Made by a program: the position numbers and the translations under genes. The notes below the pieces were generated by a model. The model saw nothing but the letters and a program-made list of their open reading frames with translations. It made no database searches and had not been told where the DNA came from. From positions 1-14,600 of the forward strand of contig JAISYY010000078.1 of NCBI GenBank assembly GCA_031269635.1: a stretch of 14,600 nt of DNA, given 5' to 3'. Every line of letters starts with the position of its first letter. Position 1 is the first letter of the stretch. This DNA comes from Tannerella sp. (lineage in GTDB: Bacteria > Bacteroidota > Bacteroidia > Bacteroidales > Tannerellaceae). Shown here in pieces: positions 7,090-14,401 of the stretch.

Positions 7090-7343
7090 GCCTTCTTATT
7101 TACGGCAACGGATTCCGAATCATCTTTCGGCTTTTTCAAAATACCGACAGCCACAAGCGCAAAACCCAATACCGTCACGACGGGAGCAACGACAATACGC
7201 TGATTGCTGAATATCGCAGGGTTAAACGATTCGCCGGACGAACCTCCGCCGCTCATCAGCGAAAAACCTGTAATTATCAACACGACAGCCACAGCTATCA
7301 AAATAAAGTTTTCTTTTCCAAATGCAAAATCTTTCATACGCAT
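7086..7343 (-). CDS. DUF3098 small membrane protein
   Basis: An 85-residue protein with two hydrophobic segments (ILIAVAVVLIITGFSLM, and VVAPVVTVLGFALVAVGIL) joined by a Gly/Ser-rich loop, a conserved-looking N-terminus KDFAFGKENF, and a charged C-terminus KKPKDDSESVAVNKKA. This matches DUF3098 as I remember it, a Bacteroidetes family with no assigned function. The start could be the ATG at 7343 or two codons later at 7337; the second fits the family's short N-terminus equally well. It sits 28 bp after ftsX and overlaps uppP by four bases. The position between a division protein and a lipid-carrier phosphatase suggests a cell-envelope role, but this is association only. Confidence 0.85.
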   Translation of the reverse strand: MRMKDFAFGKENFILIAVAVVLIITGFSLMSGGGSSGESFNPAIFSNQRIVVAPVVTVLGFALVAVGILKKPKDDSESVAVNKKA

Positions 7344-7371
7344 ATATTATTTTTTAATATTCATATCCGGT

Positions 7372-8250
7372 TTATATATAATACAGTTTGCCTCTCGCCA
7401 TACGCAGGTATCTGTTAACGGCAAAATGAGCGGCAAAAACCGATAAAAAAACTCCCGCTGCAAGAACAATGCCATATATGAGCAACAGGGTGTCTCTGCT
7501 CAAAATTTCATCCACTCCTACAAATTCCAACTTCACATAATACAACGAAGCTATAAGCATAATTATTGCCATAAGACCGGCAATAAATCCGCTGACTATA
7601 TTATACCTCACAAACGGTTTGCGGATAAACGCCGGTGTAGCGCCGACGAGACGCATCGTGTAGATCAAAAACCGCTTTGAATAAATCAAAAGCCGCACCG
7701 TATTATTGATAAGCGCTACAGTGATCAGAATCAGCACAACAAACAGCGCAAACAACACGAACCCTATCCGGCGTATATTCTGATTCACCATCTGCATCAT
7801 ATCCTTGCGATACTGCACATCGGAGACGCCCGCCACAGAAGATATACGCCTCTCTATCACGGACAGGCTGTCGGAATGTGTATATTCCGAGTTTAGTTTA
7901 ACTTCTATTGATGCATGAAAAGGATTAAAACCAAGAAACGTTTCGGGATCCTCGCCAAGTTCACGCTGCATCTCAAGCGAAGCCTGCTCCTTTGAAATGT
8001 AGTCCGTTGACTTCACGTACGGCTGACGTTCAAGGCTGTTACGCATCTGCCTGATTTTTGCGTCGGAAAGATTTTCCGTCAAAACCACTGACATTGAAAT
8101 GTTTTCCTTTACATAATGAGATAATTCATTTCCTAAAAAACCCATTATCAATATCAGGCCCAGGAGAAACAGAACCAACGAAATACTAACCACCGAAATA
8201 AGATGGGAATTAAAGAATGATATTGTATTTTTTTTATTGTTTGATGCCAT
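7372..8250 (-). CDS. ftsX: Cell-division protein FtsX, permease-like
   Basis: Membrane partner of the ATPase FtsE; in other bacteria the complex couples cytosolic ATP hydrolysis to periplasmic peptidoglycan hydrolases at the septum. The 292 residues show the FtsX layout: a short cytosolic tail, a first membrane segment (HLISVVSISLVLFLLGLILI, about residues 17-36), a periplasmic domain of roughly 120 residues (from VKENISMSVVLTENLSDAKIRQM to ISSVAGVSDVQYRKDM), then three membrane segments near FVLFALFVVLILITVALI, NIVSGFIAGLMAIIMLIASL and LLLIYGIVLAAGVFLSVFAA. The stretch NNTVRLLIYSKRFLIYTMRLVGAT is the conserved cytosolic region. No ftsE is next to it. It is the first gene of the minus-strand operon, with a promoter candidate about 75 bp upstream. 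Confidence 0.95.
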   Translation of the reverse strand: MASNNKKNTISFFNSHLISVVSISLVLFLLGLILIMGFLGNELSHYVKENISMSVVLTENLSDAKIRQMRNSLERQPYVKSTDYISKEQASLEMQRELGEDPETFLGFNPFHASIEVKLNSEYTHSDSLSVIERRISSVAGVSDVQYRKDMMQMVNQNIRRIGFVLFALFVVLILITVALINNTVRLLIYSKRFLIYTMRLVGATPAFIRKPFVRYNIVSGFIAGLMAIIMLIASLYYVKLEFVGVDEILSRDTLLLIYGIVLAAGVFLSVFAAHFAVNRYLRMARGKLYYI

Positions 8251-8324
8251 TCAAAATACAGTTATTGCCTTAATAATATAAAAACTCTTGAGAAAAATGA
8301 TTGCTATTCCTCCCAATTTTAGTA

Positions 8325-8350
8325 CAAATATAAATACATTTACATGTAAA
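8325..8350 (-). promoter_or_regulatory. Candidate promoter of the ftsX-folK operon with a palindrome
   Basis: On the minus strand the -7 box TATATTTG (8332-8325) fits the Bacteroidetes consensus TAnnTTTG. No well-spaced -33 TTG is present; the nearest is 23 bases upstream. A perfect 12-bp palindrome TTTACATGTAAA (8339-8350) lies six bases upstream of the -7 box. It would give a leader of about 65-70 nt before ftsX. The placement between miaB and ftsX separates the two transcripts. Confidence 0.45.
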
Positions 8351-8361
8351 ACCATCAATAC

Positions 8362-9720
8362 TTATGCATTTTTAACAACTTCCTTTCCAAATAAGGTGGC
8401 AGAAGTTGCATTTTCTATGCTCACATTGACTAAATCTCCCACGCGATGCGAACCTTTGTCAAAGATTACGACCTTATTATGTTCCGTATGACCGAAAAGT
8501 TGTTCGCGCGAACGCTTTGAAAAGCCTTCGACAAGCACTTCAAAAGTTTTCCCGATATCACGACGGTTACTTTCTTCCGACAGCTTATTCTGCAAATCGA
8601 TCAGTCCCTGCAAACGGTGTATTTTAACATCTTCCGGCACATCATCCGGCAAATGTCCGGCGGCATACGTCCCCGGCCTCTCCGAATATTTGAACATATA
8701 GGCCGAATCGTACCTCACTTCGCGCATAAGCGAAAGCGTCTCCTCATAATCCCTTTCCGTCTCGGAATGAAATCCGCAAAACAGGTCGGTCGAGATGGCA
8801 CATCCCGGCAAAATGCGGCGTATGGCGGCGATCCGGTCGAGATACCATTCGCGGGTATACTTACGGTTCATAACCTGCAGAATCCTTGTACTGCCCGACT
8901 GTGCCGGAAGGTGGATGAATTTGCAGCTATTGCGGTGCGCGGCCATTACGTACAGCATCTCATCGCTCATATCTTTCGGATGGGAAGTCATGAAACGTAT
9001 ACGCATCTCCGGCGCCGCTTCCGCCGCGCGTTCCAGCAGTTGCGGAAAACCAATCACCTTACCGTCTGCCGTATGATAGCTATATGAATTAACGTTCTGT
9101 CCCAACAGCGTCACATCTTTATATCCCTTGAAGCGCATATCGGCTATTTCATCCAGAATACTTTCCGCATCACGGCTCCGCTCACGCCCCCTCGTATAAG
9201 GCACGATGCAGTAAGAACAAAAATTGTTGCAGCCGCGCATGATGGAAACGAAACCCGACACATGCAGGCCTGCCATTTTTAAAGGTTTTACATCTTTATA
9301 TGTTTCCTGTGAAGAAAGCTCCACATTGATGGCTTTCTCCCCACGTTCCACAGCCCCGGCCAGATTCGGCAGATCCATATACGAATCAGGCCCGGCAACC
9401 AGGTCAACGCCATGATTCTTTATCAAATCTTCCTTGACGCGCTCCGCCATACAGCCCAGAACGCCTATTATCAGCGACTTTTTATTCCTGCGTAACGACC
9501 GGAAATATTGCAGGCGGCCGATCACACGCTGTTCCGCGTTATCGCGCACAGAGCATGTGTTGACAAATATGGCATCCGCTTCCTCAATATTTTCCGTAAG
9601 CGTATAGCCGTCGGTCTGCATCACAGACAATATCACTTCGCTATCGGCCACATTCATTTGGCAACCATACGTTTCCATATAAAGTTTACGTTCGCCGGAA
9701 TCTTTTATTTCTTGTCTCAT
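8362..9720 (-). CDS. miaB: tRNA-2-methylthio-N6-dimethylallyladenosine synthase
   Basis: Radical-SAM methylthiotransferase that converts i6A37 to ms2i6A37 in tRNAs reading UNN codons; uses two 4Fe-4S clusters. With the ATG at 9720 the product has 452 residues. The N-terminal UPF0004 domain has its three cluster Cys at 20 (YMETYGCQMN), 56 (VNTCSVRDNA) and 90 (GVLGCMAE). The radical-SAM motif CNNFCSYC has Cys164, 168 and 171, followed by VPYTRGRERSR. The C-terminal TRAM domain (about residues 385-450) includes VLVEGFSKRSREQLFGHTEHNKVV. NVNSY and FMTSHPKD also match. An upstream in-frame TTG at 9750 lies inside the -7 box and is rejected. It is transcribed separately from the ftsX operon by position, and is the third tRNA-modification gene in the window. 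Confidence 0.97.
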   Translation of the reverse strand: MRQEIKDSGERKLYMETYGCQMNVADSEVILSVMQTDGYTLTENIEEADAIFVNTCSVRDNAEQRVIGRLQYFRSLRRNKKSLIIGVLGCMAERVKEDLIKNHGVDLVAGPDSYMDLPNLAGAVERGEKAINVELSSQETYKDVKPLKMAGLHVSGFVSIMRGCNNFCSYCIVPYTRGRERSRDAESILDEIADMRFKGYKDVTLLGQNVNSYSYHTADGKVIGFPQLLERAAEAAPEMRIRFMTSHPKDMSDEMLYVMAAHRNSCKFIHLPAQSGSTRILQVMNRKYTREWYLDRIAAIRRILPGCAISTDLFCGFHSETERDYEETLSLMREVRYDSAYMFKYSERPGTYAAGHLPDDVPEDVKIHRLQGLIDLQNKLSEESNRRDIGKTFEVLVEGFSKRSREQLFGHTEHNKVVIFDKGSHRVGDLVNVSIENATSATLFGKEVVKNA

Positions 9721-9747
9721 ATCATCAGTTTTCAAAAAAAACGACCG

Positions 9748-9778
9748 CAAAGATACCTATTTTTACTCAGAAGTAAAA
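9748..9778 (-). promoter_or_regulatory. miaB: miaB promoter with overlapping inverted repeat
   Basis: On the minus strand the -7 box TATCTTTG (9755-9748) fits TAnnTTTG and lies 27 bases before the miaB ATG, so the leader would be only about 20 nt. Immediately upstream is a perfect inverted repeat TTTTACT-CAGA-AGTAAAA (plus-strand view, 9761-9778), placed between the -33 and -7 positions. A clear -33 TTG is not seen. Confidence 0.55.
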
Positions 9779-9813
9779 CAGGGCGACTAATGATATGTTA
9801 ATTCTTATGCAGT

Positions 9814-9843
9814 CGTCATTGTAAGCGTAATGAAGTAATCCGG
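9814..9843. repeat. Diverged half copy of the REP-like palindrome
   Basis: Bases 9814-9843 match 3903-3932 at 24 of 30 positions without gaps. All six differences are transitions, five of them C>T or G>A relative to the 3903 copy. No opposing arm is found nearby, so this is a solo half-element or a decayed one. It lies upstream of the TonB-receptor promoter, about 110 bp away. Confidence 0.65.
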
Positions 9844-9880
9844 TCAACGCCATTGATATTCTTAAAAAAACAAAACATAT

Positions 9881-9912
9881 CCCCATTAATAGGGATATTT
9901 GATCGAAATATC
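9881..9912. promoter_or_regulatory. Operator-like palindromes upstream of the TonB-receptor promoter
   Basis: A perfect 7-bp inverted repeat GATATTT-GATCG-AAATATC (9894-9912) ends 15 bases before the -33 element. Next to it on the left is CCCCATTAATAGGG (9881-9894), symmetric around ATTAAT except for one pair. TAGGGA recurs at 9890-9895 and 9921-9926, about three helical turns apart. The location suits an activator or repressor site for the receptor operon. The regulator is not known. Confidence 0.45.
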
Positions 9913-9927
9913 ACAACTAGTAGGGAG

Positions 9928-9958
9928 TTGGTAAAATATATATTTATCGTTACCTTTG
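9928..9958 (+). promoter_or_regulatory. Consensus Bacteroidetes promoter of the TonB-receptor operon
   Basis: TTG (9928-9930), a 20-base spacer, then TACCTTTG (9951-9958) fits the sigma-ABfr pattern TTG-N19/21-TAnnTTTG closely. Transcription would start near 9964-9968, only about 10-14 bases before the ATG at 9978, so the mRNA has a very short leader with no Shine-Dalgarno sequence. Confidence 0.75.
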
Positions 9959-9977
9959 CGCCCTCAATATTCAAGCT

Positions 9978-12900
9978 ATGCAAAGATATATCTTTTGGGT
10001 TATCTTATTTTTATCGGGCATCACTCAAAGCGTATATTGTCAATATTATACGATAACGGGTAAAATATCGGACAGCAAAGATAACAAACCGGTTGAGTAT
10101 GCCACGGTTTTTCTTTCCGATAACCGGTTATGGACGGTGGCGGACGAAAAGGGGGAATTTGTTTTAAAAAATGTACCTCCGGGAAAAACTGTGCTCACGA
10201 TTCAAAGTCTTGGATATGTGAAAATGACATTTGAGCTTGACGTTAAGGATAATATAACGGACATGGCGTTTCGACTGGCGGAAGACAATCTCGCGCTGGA
10301 TGAAGTTGTCGTAACGGCCACACAAAAAACGAAAGAACTTACTACTTCCTACATCATCGACCGAACGACTTTAGATCACGCACAAATACTGTATGTTTCG
10401 GATATTTCATCCTTACTGCCGGGGGGCAAAACCTCTTTAAAGCAGAATCTGACGTCTTCAAGCCAACGTTTTGCCCTGCGAAGCGGGACAAATGAAAAAG
10501 GCAATGCATCGTTCGGAACGGCTGTTGAAGTGGACGGAGTGAGATTGCAGAATAATGCCGCTTTCGACGAGACGAATGGTGCCGACGTCCGCAATGTGAG
10601 TTCTACGAATATTGAATCCGTAGAAATTATCACGGGAATACCGTCGGTTGAACATGGAGATTTATCTAACGGCATGGTGATCGTTAACACTAAAAAAGGA
10701 AGGACGCCCTTTACCGTAGATTTATCAGCCACTCCCAACAACAAACAGGCCGCAATCAGTAAAGGTTTTAATCTCGGTGCAAACAGCGGAACGCTTAACG
10801 CCGGTTTTGAACATACAAAATTTATATCCAACCCCGCTTCGCCCTATACTTCATACGGCCGGAACGCGTTTTCCCTGAAATATTCCAATACGCTGAACCG
10901 AACAAATGGCATGCCTCTTTCCTTTGAAGCCGGTCTTGCGGGTAATTTCGGCGGATATAATTCAAAAGCCGACCCTGACGCTTTCAAGGATACTTACGTA
11001 CAAAAGAAAGATAACAATTTCAGGGGAAATATTCTTATAAAATGGTTACTTAACAAGCCGTGGATTACGAACCTCGAACTGTCCGGCTCCGTCAATTATT
11101 CGGACAAACTGTCAAAATCAAACACGTATGAAAGCAGTTCGTCATCGCAAGCGGCTAACCATTCGATGGAAGAAGGATATTTCATCGCAACATATTATGA
11201 CAAAGACCCGAACGCTCCTATCATCCTTATCCCCACAGGATCCTGGTATCAACTTTATTATCACGACAACAAACCGGTCAACCGGATGGCAAAGATAAAA
11301 GCCGACTGGAGTCGCCGGTCCGGTTTTGGTTTCAACAAATTGATGCTTGGCGGGGAGTTTAACCATGGCGCCAACAAAGGCAGGGGCACTTATTATGATG
11401 ATATGCAACACGCCCCGGCATGGCACGAATACCGCTATGACGAGAAATCTTCCGTAAACAATATCGCTTTATACGCCGAAGACAAGTTGACGCTGCTTTT
11501 TAATGATAACCCGCCGTCAAAAGCGGCTAAAAACGGCCCGTCAATGCTGGAGATAACGGCAGGTATACGCTCGGATATCACGATTATAAAAGATTCGGAA
11601 TATGGTATGGTTCAAAGTTTTTCGCCGAGGGTCAATGCAAAATATACGTTCTGGGAAAAAGCGGACAAAGCAGTCCGGGATTTCAATATTTATGCCGGTT
11701 GGGGCAAAAGCGTCAAACTGCCCTCACTCGAAGTCCTCTACCCGAGACCGTCATATTCGGACGATCTGGCTTTCGCTCCGGGAACAATGGCCGACGGATC
11801 TACCTTTTATGCTTATTATACAATCCCGTCCAAAACGATTTACAATCCCGACCTGAAATGGCAGTATAACGAACAGGTTGAAATAGGAACGGAAGCGAAC
11901 ATCAAGGGCGTAAAAATATCTCTTTCCGTCTTTCGCAACAAGACATTCAACCCGTATATATGCGTCAAGAATTATACGCCGTATTCCTATAAACAGACCG
12001 ACCAGAGAGCGCTTAACAACACGATAATCCCTTCCCAAGACAGAATATATGCCATAGACAAAACGTCCGGTATCGTCACCGTTTCCGACCGGAACGGTAT
12101 CTACGAAAGCCGGCAATTAGACTATACGACGCGTGATACGTATAAAAGTAATGACATCTACCGGAACGGTTCGCCCGTAGAGCGAAAAGGGGTGGAATGG
12201 ATCATTGATTTCCCGAAAATCCCGGCCGTCAAAACATCTTTCCGGCTGGACGGCAACTACTATTATTACAGAGGTACGGACGAAACGCTTATCGCATGGA
12301 AACCTTCGTTCAATATGGCCGGCGGAAGTCCTTTCAGGTATATCGGTTACTACATCGGCTCGTCCGCCACATCAACGTCAAGCCCCGTCGCTTCCGATAT
12401 CATATCAACATCCACGCCATCGTCCGCATCGGTCAGCAACGGCAGCACATCCAAGGGGTTAAACGCAAACCTCACCGTAACAACCCATATCCCCGATATA
12501 AGAATGATTTTTTCCGTAAGGATAGAAGCTTCGTTATATAATTATACTCAAAGACTTAGCGAATATAACGGGAAAAACTGCGGATTTGTACTGACCGACC
12601 CGGAAGGATATTTCGGTAATGACGCCGATATTTACAAAGGAAACGTATATATAGGAAAATATCCGCTTTACTACACGACATGGGAAGACCCGGAAACAAA
12701 AATCCTTTTTGACGAGAAGTTCACATGGGCAAAAGAAAACGACCCGGCTCTTTATAACGAATTAGCCAAATTAGTCGTTAAATCAACCAACAGTTACTTT
12801 TTTAACCCGAATGAAATATCATCCTGGTTTTCGGCAAACATCAGTGTAACAAAAGAAATAGGCAATTTCGCTTCTATCTCCTTTTTTGCAAACAATTTTT

Positions 12901-13013
12901 TCAACAACATGTCGCGTGTAAAATCATCGAATAACAATACGGAATCAACATTATATAACAGCAGCTATATACCCCTGTTCTATTATGGATTATCCCTGAG
13001 ACTGAAATTATAA
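9978..13013 (+). CDS. TonB-dependent outer-membrane receptor with carboxypeptidase-like N-terminal domain
   Basis: A 1,011-residue outer-membrane transporter powered by TonB/ExbBD. The signal peptide is residues 1-21 (mature start probably at Gln22). Residues 26-105 form a CarboxypepD_reg-like domain (ITGKISDSKDNKPVEYATV, then VPPGKTVLTIQSLGY). A TonB-box-like stretch LDEVVVTATQ begins at residue 107. The plug follows to about residue 228, with NIESVEIITGIPSVEHGDLS and GMVIVNTKKG. The rest is a large barrel with many alternating strands and a C-terminus FYYGLSLRLKL. A Ser/Thr-rich insert at residues 795-825 has 19 Ser/Thr in 31. It is not clearly a SusC: no SusD follows, and the neighbour is a DUF4876-like lipoprotein. 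It is the first gene after a consensus promoter and has an extremely short leader. The substrate cannot be told from sequence; iron, another metal or a peptide ligand are all possible. Confidence 0.94.
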   Translation: MQRYIFWVILFLSGITQSVYCQYYTITGKISDSKDNKPVEYATVFLSDNRLWTVADEKGEFVLKNVPPGKTVLTIQSLGYVKMTFELDVKDNITDMAFRLAEDNLALDEVVVTATQKTKELTTSYIIDRTTLDHAQILYVSDISSLLPGGKTSLKQNLTSSSQRFALRSGTNEKGNASFGTAVEVDGVRLQNNAAFDETNGADVRNVSSTNIESVEIITGIPSVEHGDLSNGMVIVNTKKGRTPFTVDLSATPNNKQAAISKGFNLGANSGTLNAGFEHTKFISNPASPYTSYGRNAFSLKYSNTLNRTNGMPLSFEAGLAGNFGGYNSKADPDAFKDTYVQKKDNNFRGNILIKWLLNKPWITNLELSGSVNYSDKLSKSNTYESSSSSQAANHSMEEGYFIATYYDKDPNAPIILIPTGSWYQLYYHDNKPVNRMAKIKADWSRRSGFGFNKLMLGGEFNHGANKGRGTYYDDMQHAPAWHEYRYDEKSSVNNIALYAEDKLTLLFNDNPPSKAAKNGPSMLEITAGIRSDITIIKDSEYGMVQSFSPRVNAKYTFWEKADKAVRDFNIYAGWGKSVKLPSLEVLYPRPSYSDDLAFAPGTMADGSTFYAYYTIPSKTIYNPDLKWQYNEQVEIGTEANIKGVKISLSVFRNKTFNPYICVKNYTPYSYKQTDQRALNNTIIPSQDRIYAIDKTSGIVTVSDRNGIYESRQLDYTTRDTYKSNDIYRNGSPVERKGVEWIIDFPKIPAVKTSFRLDGNYYYYRGTDETLIAWKPSFNMAGGSPFRYIGYYIGSSATSTSSPVASDIISTSTPSSASVSNGSTSKGLNANLTVTTHIPDIRMIFSVRIEASLYNYTQRLSEYNGKNCGFVLTDPEGYFGNDADIYKGNVYIGKYPLYYTTWEDPETKILFDEKFTWAKENDPALYNELAKLVVKSTNSYFFNPNEISSWFSANISVTKEIGNFASISFFANNFFNNMSRVKSSNNNTESTLYNSSYIPLFYYGLSLRLKL

Positions 13014-13041
13014 ATTATCAAACATTTTAAAACAAAGAAGC

Positions 13042-14382
13042 ATGAAAAAGTTATTTTATTTTATGGTCAGCGCACTTATTTTGTGCGGCACGTCCTGTAA
13101 AGACGACGACAATGACGACAAGTACAAAACGTATTCGGTAACCGTACAGTTGGTTTATCCGGAAGAAAGTGATTTCAATCCCGTCGAAGGCGTGGAGGTG
13201 AAACTTACCAACACGACCGGCTCCGTATCCGACGCCGTTACGGACAACACGGGAAAAGCCGTTTTCACCGTTCCCGCAGGAGTATATGAAGCTTCGGCAA
13301 CCGATGTTCGCTACGGTATAGGAGAATCTTTTATTTACAGCGGGATAAAAAGTAGTATCACCATAACCGATGCCTGGGTAAATACGGAAGTTGTGCAACT
13401 GACACTTTCCGAATCGAAAAAGGGACAGGTTGTAATTAAGGAACTGTATAACGGCGGATGCCAGAAGGACGACGGTTCAGGCTCTTTCCAGATGGACAAA
13501 TACGTCATCCTGTATAACAATTCCGACCAGCCGGCCAGTCTCGACAATCTATGCCTCGGAATGGCTTTACCCTATAATGCGCAGGCAACAAATAACGACT
13601 ACACGAATGGCGTCCTGTTTTATGAGGCGGAAGGATGGATTCCTGCCGGAAACGGTATATGGTATTTCCAGGAAAACGTAACGCTGGATCCCGGGAAACA
13701 GATTGTCATAGCGCTCAACGGTGCAATAAATCATACGCCGACGTATACCGCTTCCATTAACTTCAGTAATGCGGCATATTACTGCACCTACGACATAACG
13801 CAATATGAGAACACGACCTATTATCCGGCTCCTTCGGAAGTCATTCCCACATCGCATTACCTGCATGCCGTAAAATACGGGCTTGGAAATGCATGGGCTT
13901 TAAGTAATACCGCGCCCGCATTCTTCATATTCACAACAAAAGACGTATCGCCTGTTGATTTTGCCAACGACGCAGACAACACCAACTATCACGGAGGTAC
14001 CGTATCCGGTGCGCAGATACGTAAAAAAGTGAAAGTGGAATGGGTTATTGACGCCATAGAAGTATTTACCACTTCAAGCGACAGGAACAATAAGCGCCTG
14101 ACGGCTACGGTTGATGCCGGACAGATATACCTGACAAACTCATTCGGATATACATCGTACCGCAACGTGGATGCGGAAGCGACAAAAGCGATCGAAGGGA
14201 ACGAAGCCAAACTTGTGTATAATTACAGCAAGGGAACGGAGATTGACGGAAAGGCCAGTACGGACCCGAGCGGGATTGACGCCGAAGCGTCCATTAAAAA
14301 CGGCGCTCGTATCATTTATAAAGATACCAACAACTCGACGAACGACTTTCATCAACGCAAACAGGCTTCCTTACGGGATTAG
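13042..14382 (+). CDS. DUF4876-like surface lipoprotein
   Basis: A 446-residue lipoprotein 28 bp downstream of the receptor and probably co-transcribed. The signal peptide ends in CGTSC with Cys19 lipidated. The following residues KDDDNDD closely match the Bacteroidetes lipoprotein export signal (K-[D/E]-[D/E]), so it is likely flipped to the cell surface. Residues about 30-100 look like a small Ig/transthyretin-like fold (VEGVEVKLTNTTG, DNTGKAVFTVPAGVYEASATD). From about residue 130, QVVIKELYNGGCQKDDGSGSFQMDKYVILYNNSD resembles lamin-tail-like modules, with Cys140 in the conserved-looking NGGC. The C-terminal part ends in NGARIIYKDTNNSTNDFHQR. I recall these features from DUF4876 proteins, which occur beside TonB receptors; the assignment is from memory. 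The likely role is ligand capture for the receptor. No enzymatic motif is seen. Confidence 0.8.
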   Translation: MKKLFYFMVSALILCGTSCKDDDNDDKYKTYSVTVQLVYPEESDFNPVEGVEVKLTNTTGSVSDAVTDNTGKAVFTVPAGVYEASATDVRYGIGESFIYSGIKSSITITDAWVNTEVVQLTLSESKKGQVVIKELYNGGCQKDDGSGSFQMDKYVILYNNSDQPASLDNLCLGMALPYNAQATNNDYTNGVLFYEAEGWIPAGNGIWYFQENVTLDPGKQIVIALNGAINHTPTYTASINFSNAAYYCTYDITQYENTTYYPAPSEVIPTSHYLHAVKYGLGNAWALSNTAPAFFIFTTKDVSPVDFANDADNTNYHGGTVSGAQIRKKVKVEWVIDAIEVFTTSSDRNNKRLTATVDAGQIYLTNSFGYTSYRNVDAEATKAIEGNEAKLVYNYSKGTEIDGKASTDPSGIDAEASIKNGARIIYKDTNNSTNDFHQRKQASLRD

Positions 14383-14401
14383 ACTTTAACGAACGATAAT
14401 A

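Noticed and set aside
8308..8314. Shine-Dalgarno-like GGGAGGA on the minus strand upstream of ftsX
   Set aside because: It lies nearly 60 bases before the ftsX ATG with no start codon at a workable distance, so it is not a ribosome-binding site for any visible gene.
9978..13013. Calling the receptor a SusC-type glycan importer
   Set aside because: The N-terminal domain would fit, but no SusD gene follows and the downstream lipoprotein is of a different type.
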